Assembly (NCBI GenBank): GCA_001598975.1
Contig: BBXU01000307.1
Span: 1 to 17,572 of the forward strand
DNA from: Parachlorella kessleri
Taxonomy: Eukaryota > Chlorophyta > Trebouxiophyceae > Chlorellales > Chlorellaceae
Direction of reading: 5' to 3'
DNA length: 17,572 nucleotides
The notes under the pieces were generated by a model. That model was not told the DNA's origin. It searched no databases and worked only from the letters and a program-made list of their open reading frames with translations. Positions 7,479 to 17,178 of this stretch are shown here, in pieces. The first letter of the stretch is position 1, and each line of letters opens with the position of its first letter. The position numbers and the translations under genes were made by a program.

Positions 7479-10400
7479 CTACCACGAGTCAATCTCCTGC
7501 CTCAGGTTGCCCATGCCGCTCGCCATCTGCTTACGGCGGGACCGCGGCTGCCGCCCAGGCAAGGGCCCTGTGCCACTTCCAACGCCAGCCTTGCCAATGG
7601 TCGTTGCCTGCTGCTGCACACCTGGCTCAGCAAGCCTACTGCTGTCCTGTGTCTTACTGACTCTCTGGCTACAGCCGTTGGGTTCAACACCACCGTCAGG
7701 GTCACTGCCCGCCTCACGCATGACCGACCAGCCATCGTCAAAGTCTATGCTACTTAGACTGGAAAGGCTGCCGCTGGAGCTGCTGTCACGGCTGCTGGTG
7801 GCGGTAGCACCCCGCCCGTAGGTCTTTGCAGCCTCCTCAAACAACCCCTGAAACGGGATAGACACCAAGCCATGATTGCAAGTCTGATCATCACTGTCAT
7901 ATATGCAATTATGATACAGACGGTTGCTGCTGCAATCCTGGCCAGTATCCACAGCATGCAGCACACCTGATGCTGACTTGCAGAACCAGGCTTGCAGGGC
8001 AGCACCAACTACGATAGTTACAGTGACCAAGCAGTTGACAAGCATCACGCCGACAGCACAGCCACCTGTGTTATTTGGCTGACAAAGAGAGGAGCGCCCA
8101 TGTTGCACAAGGTTTCTTGGCATTTCGCAAGGGTTCAGCAAGGCTCATACCAATAATCAACCTGCCCGCCCTATCCCCACCGCCTCACCTCGCTGCCAGA
8201 CAGGCCCTTCTCGCGTGCCACCTGCTTGACATGCGAGTACCACTGCTCCTTGCCGCCCAGGCCCAGCGCGTAGCCCAGCCTTTCAGCCACCTCAGCCACG
8301 CCACCCCACTTCTCCACAGCTCGAGCAATGTCATACCGCCCTGCCCGCACCAGCTGGTTCTTGACGGGCATCACATCTGCAATTTATTATCCACAAACAC
8401 CAAGCTCAAAGGCAGACAGGGTCTCAAACCCAGGTACTCACATAAGTGCGACAGGACAGATACATCGCCAGCGACGCTAGCCGCCACTGCAGCCGCACCA
8501 CACCACAAGGGTGAAGCTTCGACGACGTTCCAAGACATGCCGGCACATGCGCTGCGCTGGCCAGATGACACCCTCTCCTCCCACCTGGCTCCAGGTCATG
8601 CTCCGCTATGAACTCATCGATGGCTGCCCGCAGGTTGTCGGCCGAGTCCCAATAGCCCCTGGGCTTGCGGTTGCGCTTGCGCCCTCCCCAGGACGACCAG
8701 CCAAGGGCTTGTGCTACCGCGGCCGGCCCGCCGTGGGCCGCAATCGCCTTTTCCAGGTCATACCTGCAACACATGGCTTCGCCCATAAGCGCCCAAAGAG
8801 AAATGAATCCATGATGCCGGCTGTTTCTGGTCTCGCAGAATGTGCACCACAGGACCGTCCTCTCCAGGGTGGCAGCTACCATTCATATCTGTAGGTAATG
8901 ATTCTGCGGCTCTAGGGTGCCTGCCCACCCCGCCACCCACCTGTTCATCTCGCGCAGCTCTGTCCTGCTGGGTAGGACCTTGTCGGCCCCAAAGCAGCGC
9001 TCCAACTCAGCAGCCAGCACGCCAAAGTCCTCGTACATCTCTGCAGGGCGTGCAGTACGTTATAAGCGACCAACTGACAAGCCATGTGTTGCAAGTAGCG
9101 TCGGTACAAGCGGGCATGGAAACCACCCTTGGATTAGGAGGTTGCACCCACAACCGCGCAAGAGCCAGCTCTCATGACCGGCATAAACAGGTTTGCTCCA
9201 TGAACGACTGTGCTAAGCTATATGGTGGCATGCAGAGTGCCCAGCATAGAAAGGATATGGCTTGGCGCACAGTGCACAATGCGTCCCACTCTTGCCCTCA
9301 AGCCTGCCTGGACCCACATAGCCCCAGGCACCTTGTACTGGTGTGTGATCGACTGGTCCATAACACGCCACGCCTGTCAACCCCTCAACATACCTCGTGG
9401 TCGTGGCACTTCCGCGCGCTTCCGCAGCGCTGCTGCCTTGTCCAGCTGCCCCGCCTGCTCAAGCTCCTCGGCTTCGGCCAGCTTGCCAGCGCGCTCGCGC
9501 TCAGCCTGCGGGGGCACGGGCAAGGGAGCTGGTGCATTGGAGCACTGCCCTGACAGGTGTTACAAGCTTGATCATTGAAGGTTACGACTTCCAGGTGCGA
9601 ACTACATGAAACAATAAAACGCATGGCATGCATACCGCAGCATAGCAAGCCCACAGTGCTGCCAGGCGTTTCCAGCACACCTGCAGCGCCTCCACCCGCC
9701 GCTTGATGGCAGCCAGGTTGGCCGGCATGTCCTCAAACACGCAGCGCTCCAGGACTGGCTCCATGATGCCCAGCAGCCGAGTGGCACGCGGAATGAGCAG
9801 CTCCATCGCATACTTGAGCTGAGTCTGCACGCCCACACTGTCGCCCCAGTCCTGCGCCACAGGTGCGAGCTGCTGCTGGTGAAAGAGAAGGCAGCCAGCC
9901 TTCAGGTTGAACACAACCTGCTAGCCCACACTATCGACCCCTTGCTAAGTTTCTCTTGAGGCACTGGCATCAGCAGCTTAGCAGGCGCTCCACTGAAGGA
10001 CACTCCTGAACTAAATGCAAGAGTCGACAAGTGAATGTAAACATGCCAAACTCTTGACAGCAGCGCTGCTGCTATCACGAGGACTTCCTTCCGATAAGCC
10101 CTGGCTGGCCCGAGCAAATGCCAGGCTCATCACCCTAACGGGAGTCTCATAAAATCACAAGCATTGCCCCGCTAGCCTTACATAACCTGGGCTTGAAAAC
10201 CCGGCCACCTACGCGCCACCACCCCTCATGCGCCACCACTGCGTGTTGCAGCAGGTACCACTCTGCAGGTGCCCCACCTCTGAGCCCAGCGGCAACACCT
10301 CCTGCAGCATCCACTTGCCCTGGAACCGCTCAAAGTCGCCTGCCACCTGCCGGAACTGAACTTCACTGCGAGCAGCGGAAGAGGCACACACAGCTAGAGT

Positions 10401-13400
10401 GGGAGCCAGAGACATACTGCAGCTGAAGAAACTGGAAGCTTGGCAAGGGATAGAAAGTCCCTTTTTTATGTAAGATATAAGTAAACCTGGCAGTATTGAC
10501 ATCCCACGCTCAGCCAGGCACCTGACGGCATTGCTGAATAGCAACATGTTGCAAACAGTGATGCTGCCACTGCCCTCGCATGGCCATCTCCTACGTGCGT
10601 CTAGCCCAGACAGGTCACGAGCAGGCTGCAAGAGAATGCCCCTTGCGAGCAACAGATTGTACAATCCCTCCCCAAACAGCCTTCTGTAAAGCCTCTGCTC
10701 TTGGGTCCATGAGTCACACCCTTACCTGATGGGCTTCTCCACCAGATCCAGAACCGACTCGGCGTGCATGGCCATGTACAGCACTCGCTTATAGCCGACC
10801 TGCAGTGCCACAGGTTAGAGACGCATCACACTTGGTGGCATTGGACAAACAGCCCTCCCTGCCACAATAGTAATACGGCTTGGGGTTCATGATGCGCAGT
10901 ATTGAGGCAGCAATGGTTGGCCGCCGACCAAAGACCATCCCTTAGCCCCTTAGGTGCCCTGCCAACCGTAGGGAAGTGCCTGGGACACCACACACCCTTC
11001 GTAACCCTGGCATGCGCCTCTCTGCACATGAGAAGCACTTATTGCCAGCTGTTGGCAACCGCGCTTGCACAAAGCGCTCAACAACCCCGCGGGCCGCTCA
11101 CCTGGCGCACGCGGACCACATTGGGCGGCGCTCCCGGAGGCAGAGCAATGCGCTGGCTCACAGCCAAGTTGGGTACAAACTCAGCCAGACTGTCATAGTC
11201 GGTCAACACACGCCACACCTACAGGAAGAACATACATTCTGGCATTTTGATACCGCTTGCTCCTGAAGCGTGGGGGCAACAACACAAGTCTGGAGGGCAA
11301 CTCCCAACAGGACAGGACAGCAGCATGTCGGGTCCCACCAGCAGCAACGCTACCGACTGGCTGCAGGCCGACTCCTGGTGCAACAGTGGAAATGCAGCAG
11401 TCGGCCTTCAGACTTCGTCAGTTGGGAGTTGCCGCCACACTCGTGGCCAGCCCACCTGCTCAGGCGGTGCGTCGATGGTGATGGCGGCAACGGCGCGGCG
11501 GTGCAGGTAGTCAAACCCGTCCAGCCGCCGCAAGTGAACCTCCAGCTCAGCGGAAGCGGGGATGAGAACCGTACTACTGCCAGCAGGGGCACCAGGCGCA
11601 GGAGTCTCTACCCCAGGGGCTACACTACTCCCAGCTACCGCACTGCTGCTGGCCCCGCCTCGTGCCCGCTCCCTAGCGGCGGCTGCCGTCCGGCCGGGCC
11701 GCTGCAGGCCAAAAGCTGGGTAGCTGGTCTGGGCTTGCAGCAGCTCCTTCTGCCGCTGGCTCTCATTGAAGCGAGCTTGCAGGTCTGGCTCCCTTGGTGG
11801 CCCAGCTCGTAGGCTGCCTACCAACGGGAGTGGCCCTGGCAGCGGCACTGAGGACAGCCCCAAGTACGTGGACCTGGCGTCCGTGGGAGGGGGTCCCAGC
11901 TTTCCCAACCGACGCCTCTGGATAGCCGCTGTCAGGGGAGCGCTGGCAGCAAACTTGGACATGCGGGACCAGAAGGGGCCGGAAGAAGGAAGAGCATCAT
12001 CGCTCTGCTCCCACCACCGCACCACAGACGCGCTTGCTGCTGAGGCCGCTGCCGTCTGAGGCTGCTGCTGCTGCTCCTCCCCCTCCACATCACTGCTGCT
12101 GCCGCTGCTGCCCTTACTGCTGCTGCTATCACTTCCAACTCTAGGTTGGCTAGTCCCTAGGCCTTGATCCTGCGCCGGTGCGTCCTGCACCGACTGCGCA
12201 GAGAACACACAGGCAGGACCCACAGCCTCTAACCCAGGTGGGCAGTCTGCCGCCGCCGCGGCTCCTGCTGCTGCTGCCGACAGTTCCTGCTCCTCCGGCT
12301 GAAAGCCTGGCACTGGCTGCTCTAGCAACTGCTGCTGGTCGAGAACCAGCTCCTGGCTGGGAAGCTGCTGCTGGCCAGGAAGGGGGGCATCATCCTCCAA
12401 GCCAGCCCAGGCAGCAATGCTGGCCGGCTTTAGACGCTCGGCCGCTATCTGCGTTACACTCCATCAATCAATCATGCTTCCCACAGCAGCAGACTGTGCC
12501 GTAGATGCATAGTGTCTGGCGCAAAAACACCTAGGACACTTAACATACACATAGGGACTTTTGGGGCAAGAGAAGAGCAATGAAGTAGCAACGAGGTATG
12601 TTTGGTCAGTTTATATTATGTTCAGATCTGTTTTATGGTTAGCTAGTTCAGGTTTGGCCTGCCGCACAGCCAGAACAAAACACGTATGAGAGAAGCTCCG
12701 CCCGATCCGACGTGCCACTCGGCATGCCCAGGCATGCCAAGTCGCCAAAGCAATGACAATAGCCGTGCATGCACAGAACCAGGCGGGCAAACTACAACCC
12801 CGTCTCAACCCACCCACCCACAGCAGCCAGGCACAGCTATGCCAGCCCACCTGCTCTGCCCGCTGTGCAAGCGCCAGTATGTTGGCTGGCAACCCTGTCC
12901 GGACAACATGGTTCACGATGGTTGCAGGGAGTGGCAGCTTGGGCACCACAGTGATGTCATAGCGCAGCAGGCACGCCATGCCGGCGGGCTCCACCACCCA
13001 CCGCCCATGCAGCTCCTGCGCATCAGCAGCCCAATCGAGGGAGCTGTTAGGAGCTCCGACATACTCAAATGCCGGTCTCCAAGGCAGTCAGAAACGCGTG
13101 CCCTGTTGTTTGAGGTCGTCAAAGTATTACCATTGTGTGAGTCTCAGATGACTCTCCGCAAAGACGATGCCAGCATTAGTACTTTGAGCACCACATCTGC
13201 CCCTAGGACGGAAGCTGTACCCGTCCTAGAGAGGCATAGAGGCATGGCCTCAGAGCTTCTATCACGCCTGAGAACCTCCTCCTTGGCCACCCAGCAAGAA
13301 ACACTCTGGCTGCACACTCCCTGCGTCCTCGCAGATGCTCCCACATGCTGGTCCTCTGCACCAACACTGCCTACCTCACCAACCTACCTTGAAGTCCCCT

Positions 13401-14857
13401 TCCACCAGGGAAAAGCGGACCTCTCGCCGCCCCAGCACCCCCGCCTGCGCCTCCTCCACAACTTCCAGCACCGCTTCAGCTTCCAGCCGCCACAGCAGGC
13501 TCTGGCTGCACGCCCGCTGCACCACCCACACCTGCAGAGACGGAGTGGCCAACGTAATCTTGGCACCATGGTGGGTGGGACGACTAGACATTGCCACCTT
13601 GTTCCCTAAGCGATCGACATCTGCCTTCACCCTACCCATGCCACAGGATGATAAGGAGTACATGTGCAAGCATGCCGCAGCGGCATCTCCCTCCCTCTTT
13701 GCATGACTCCAAGGCCCCTTGGGTCCGTGCCAGTGCTGCAACGAAAGGCATGGTAGCCAGTGCCTTGGCTGGCTGCCAGACTAAAGTGCCCTTTGGCCCC
13801 AGCTGCAGTTCCTATCCCACAGCTCCACACACTGCCTGCTCAACCCCGCCCGGCAATCCATGTGCGATGCTTAGCCAAATACTCGCCGGCCCTACAGCTC
13901 ACCCGGCCGGGCTTGGGGCATGGAACCCGCTTGCAGCTGTCCAGATTGGGGATGAACTCCGCTAGCCGTTCATAGTCGGTCAGCACCTCCCAAACCTGTA
14001 AGAGCCACACTATGGCATCAAGATCTGGGCAAGGAAGCCCAGCTCGACATGTACGTGGAGGAGGAAGCGCTCATCAGGTATCATGCTCCCAGCCCTCCTG
14101 GCCAAATATGCAAGAGTGCCCAGCAGGGGCAGCACAGGAGAGGCACACGCTAAGAGGTTGTTGCTCCTCTCCCTTCCGCACCTGTTCTGCTGGAGCATGG
14201 ACCAGCGCCTCCGCCACCACCCTGTTAGAGGAGGGCTTGCTGAGGTCATACACCCTCACAGGGCTGCTACCTGCAAGGATAATACAGAAGAATGAGGGGC
14301 AGGCGCCCCAGTGTTATGGCCGGCAGCAGAGTGGACAGTGAAAAATACCTGCTGTCAGCCCTGCCCTACGCTTACGCTTACTCTGCAGCCGGCTTACAGC
14401 CCTGCACGACCGGGCGGTTTGTAAGCGACTACCATACCTTGCAATACTGCTAGGGGTTGGCGGTAGGAAATTCAAACTGTCAGCAGACTCTCAGAAAAGC
14501 TAGCTGCTGAGGCAGGCAAGAAGTGGTTTGCAAGTCACGCCATGCAAAGCAACAGCCTGGGCCAGTTGCGCCGCTAGAACCATACAGCTAGAACCCATGG
14601 AGCATGTCCAGCAAGACAGCTCTGGCAGCCCTTAATTCCTCCTACTTACCTAGGGTGGGCTTCCCGTCTGCTCCCACAAGCAGGGAAGTGATCCCAGGAG
14701 CCCGGCATGAACGGCAGCTGCGACGTCTAGATGGTCGTCGCCACCCAGCCAAGTGCCCCTCTTCTAACGAGCCTGCAGACTTACAGCTGCCGAAAAACAG
14801 CCGTGTCCTCGTCGAGTGGGCTGCACCCACACAACTTGGCGGACCCAAGCCGAGCAT
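7479..14857 (-). CDS. HCF145: HCF145-like protein: two SRPBCC domains plus two TMR RNA-binding repeats, 15 exons
   Basis: Predicted chloroplast RNA-binding protein; Arabidopsis HCF145 binds and stabilises the psaA 5' UTR. Exons in coding order: 14857-14650, 14270-14182, 13995-13903, 13531-13388, 13015-12851, 12448-11456, 11218-11102, 10799-10726, 10365-10278, 9875-9681, 9505-9394, 9040-8941, 8763-8585, 8376-8189, 7847-7479. All introns are GT-AG and all phases agree, giving 1037 aa. SRPBCC domain 1 is about 74-233 (VWEVLTDYERLAEFIPNL, VEGDFK, GRWVVEPAG). A linker rich in Gln, Ser, Ala and Pro spans about 234-532. SRPBCC domain 2 is about 533-722 (APPEQVWRVLTDYDSLAEF, VAGDFERFQGKW). A charged helix follows (723-760). 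TMR units are near 782-815 and 855-888 (RYDLEKAIAAHGG; RYDIARAVEKWGG), with GYWD (829-832) between. The Ser-rich tail 916-1037 is extra. The first exon is Arg/Ser-rich, as in a transit peptide, but its start is the least certain part. Confidence 0.85.
12061..12130. repeat. CAG/CTG triplet-rich tract in the linker exon
   Basis: Runs of GCT/CTG triplets, including an uninterrupted stretch at 12061-12075, encode Gln and Ser runs on the minus strand (EGEEQQQQPQT and SSSSKGSSGSSS). A second Ala-rich tract lies near 12250-12282 (SAAAAGAAAAA). Such triplet runs change length by slippage, so the linker length probably varies among strains. Confidence 0.7.
13203..13229. repeat. 9-bp perfect hairpin in intron 4 of the HCF145-like gene
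   Basis: CTAGGACGG (13203-13211) and CCGTCCTAG (13221-13229) are exact reverse complements around a 9-nt loop, inside the 372-nt intron. Its role is unknown; it may be fortuitous. Confidence 0.35.
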
Positions 14858-15151
14858 GTAGTAGTAGGGGTTCACAAAGCATGACACATCCAGGCTCAGT
14901 CCCTTCAGTATGCCACCCTAGCACGCGGGACCCCCTCCTGTAGGCTCCTGGGGGTGCTCGAAACAGCCGAGAGCTTTTCATCGTGCTGTGCTGCGAAAAA
15001 GCTGGCGCGAGTGGGCCCCGTTCCCGCCCTATCCAGGATGACGCCCGAGATTCGGCACTTCAATAACTCAGGCTGGGACGACGTGTAGCGGATCGGAGCT
15101 CCTGCAGCCTTGCTGGCTTGAACCCCTTTCCCAAGTACCAGCACTAGCATC
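14858..15151. promoter_or_regulatory. Compact divergent promoter region (HCF145-like / LHCA)
   Basis: These 294 bp separate the two start codons of oppositely read genes, so they should hold both promoters and both 5' UTRs. Visible motifs are TTCCCGCC at 15021-15028, which fits the E2F consensus TTSSCGSS; a TGACGC near 15039; and an ACGT core in GACGACGTGT near 15077-15086, of the kind bound by plant bZIP factors. No clear TATA box is present. If the HCF145-like gene has another upstream exon, the region would be organised differently. Confidence 0.55.
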
Positions 15152-17178
15152 ATGCAGACAGCCCTCCGCTCCACCCTCTTCACCGCCCGCCCTGCGCAGG
15201 TTGGACATAGTACAGGAGTGGGAAGTCTTATGAAAGGCTTGCTTTGGGTCTGCGGGTGCTAATTCCGCATTTTCGGCCCGCAGGTGCGCCGCTCTGTGGC
15301 AGTGAATGCCAAGAGCCCCGGCACCCCCGCTTGGGCACCTGAGCGGCCCCTTTGGCTGCCCGGTACCACTCCCCCTGCCCACCTCGATGGCACCCTGGTT
15401 GGTGAGTGGGGAGCTCCAGGGACCAAGTTTGTGTCAGGGCCATGGCCTAGTCTACAACAGCGGGACGGCTGTTGTTGTGGCTCCTCTTGCTGGCTGACAA
15501 GCAAGGGCCCATAGATATGGAGCAGCGGCTTGCAAATTATTTTCCTGATGTCGTCTGCATACCCTTCGTGCCGCAGGTGACTTTGGCTTTGACCCCCTGA
15601 ACCTGGGCGCAAACCCCAAGGCCCTTGAGCGGTGAGCAGCACCGGCAGCGGGGGGCATTGCTGTGGAATAGACGAAACCTATAGTGTGGCCGCCGCAGGG
15701 CAAGGAGGGTCAGCCAATAGGTGCAGCTGCCTGCCTGAACTTGGCTGCTGCAGTGGGTGAAACAGTGTGCCAGCATGACAGCAGCCAGTAGTAGCCAACC
15801 AAGCTGCCCGGGGGCCCGCTGTCATATTTGGACCTGAGGACTGGATACCTGGTCTTTGCGCGGGCTTTTAGCTTGTGTTGCTCGTGCGTGTGGCCGTGCA
15901 GGTATGTGCAGGCTGAGCTGCAGAATGGCCGCTGGGCCATGCTTGGCGTGGCAGGCATGATCTTCCCCGAGCTGCTCACCCGCGCCGGCATCTTCACTGC
16001 CCCCAACTGGTACGAGGCGGGCAAGGTGTCTGCTGAGAGCGGCGCCATCCCCATTGCCACCCAGCTGATGATCATCGTCTTCAGCTTCCACTTTGTGGAG
16101 ACCAAGCGCGGCATGGACTATGAGAAGCCAGGCAGCCAGGCAGAGCCAGGCTCCTTCCTGGGCTTTGAGGCCGCGTTCAAGGGCACTGGCGAGCCCCAGT
16201 ACCCCGGCGGCCCCTTTGACCCCCTCAACATCCACAAGTGAGTGCCCGGGCGTGGGTAGGCGGCAGCCCCGGTCGGCGGCATAGGGGCAGGGCATGTTGG
16301 TGGATGGTATGAGAGTAAGCAAGGTGGGGCTGAAGGTGTGTGGGGCACTGGTGTGTAGCAAATGATTCACATCTGTGGGCAGCGGTGCGCTTGGGCGCCC
16401 CTGATCCCTGTGGGCACAGGGCTGCCACATGAGCCCTTCGAGGGAGCTACAGTGCCGTCAGGACTGGTAAACGACAAGGTTTGGCATCTCAAAAGGTTGG
16501 TTGCCTGTGTCCTCCCCATCCTCCGCAGGACCCCCCTGTACGAGCGCATGAAGTGGGGCGAGATCCGCAACGCCCGCCTGGCCATGCTGGCCTTCCTGGG
16601 CTTCAACCTGCAGTACCTGGCCACCGGCAAGAGCCCCATCGACAACCTTGTTGGTGAGGCAACATACGCGACCGCTTGTCTGGTGGTAATTGTCACCTAC
16701 AGAACTGAGATAAGTCTCAGAGATAAGTCTGAGTTCATGCACTGTCTTGTGGTGTACGCCGCCGGAGCTGTTGAAAAGTGTCGCCATGGGCCTGAAGGGG
16801 GCTGCCGGCTCTAGTTAGGTCAAGGTGTCAGGTACGAGGGCGAGGCTACTGCTAAATGCACCTTGTCTGAGTGTTCGTTGCTTGGTGCCTGCAGATCACG
16901 TTGCCAACCCCTGGGCCGTGAACTTCACCACCAACGGTGAGTGGAAGCCTTACTGATGGTTCATATACCACATGTAGCCCTCTGGCGTACATGCTAAGCT
17001 GCAACCATGCTTCCGAAGCCGCGTTATCGGTACATCTTGCGAGCTCTGGCCTGCGATCTGTGGAAGGGTCTCCTCAGGGGTCCTGGAGGCCTTGTCAATG
17101 CAGCAGTCGACTGCTGAGTCGCTTTGTTGATTTGCTGTTATCACTGCTGCTGCAGGTGTGTCTGTGCCCTTCTTCTGA
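15152..17178 (+). CDS. LHCA: Photosystem I light-harvesting chlorophyll a/b protein (LHCA), 7 exons
   Basis: Antenna protein of LHCI in the thylakoid membrane; it binds chlorophyll and passes energy to the PSI core. Exons: 15152-15199, 15284-15401, 15577-15631, 15902-16237, 16529-16653, 16895-16936, 17156-17178. All phases agree and the length is 248 aa, normal for the family. Residues 1 to about 26 (MQTALRSTLFTARPAQVRRS and on to VNA) form a transit peptide. LHCA hallmarks follow: RPLWLPGTTPPAHLDG, GDFGFDPLNLG, first helix AELQNGRWAMLGVAGM with ligands E79 and N82, middle helix near 118-140, YPGGPFDPLNIHK, third helix GEIRNARLAMLAFLGF with E197, N200 and R202, then Q214 and H229. At the usual chlorophyll a603 ligand it has Asn (N82), as in red-shifted Lhca3 and Lhca4. 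It most resembles the Lhca4-like group, but the paralogue number cannot be fixed. The intron 1 donor (GTTGGA) is weak. Confidence 0.95.
16702..16735. repeat. 13-bp tandem duplication forming alternative hairpins in LHCA intron 5
   Basis: GAGATAAGTCTCA (16707-16719) is followed at once by GAGATAAGTCTGA (16720-16732). Each unit can form a six-base stem, such as CTGAGA with TCTCAG around the loop TAAG, and the outer GAACT/AGTTC ends also pair. It lies inside the 241-nt intron. No function is known. Confidence 0.55.

Noticed and set aside
7848..8141. Open frame continuing upstream of the last HCF145-like exon, with a hydrophobic stretch (VTIVVGAALQAW)
   Set aside because: It lies in the intron between the second TMR exon and the last exon; splicing at 8188 and 7848 keeps phase. 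Treated as chance openness, though an alternative small membrane protein cannot be fully excluded.
8840..9553. 237-codon open frame on the + strand
   Set aside because: It is antisense to exons 11-12 and adjacent introns of the HCF145-like gene; the minus strand carries the family motifs.
12686..13609. 307-codon open frame on the + strand
   Set aside because: It is antisense to exons 4 and 5 of the HCF145-like gene and the intron between them. Its translation is Pro/His/Ser-rich with no recognisable domain, while the opposite strand has clear SRPBCC motifs and consistent splice sites.
14905..15183. 92-codon minus-strand frame across the divergent promoter, considered as a first exon of the HCF145-like gene
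   Set aside because: It is antisense to the LHCA start, has no donor that joins exon 2 in phase that I could find, and shows no family motif.
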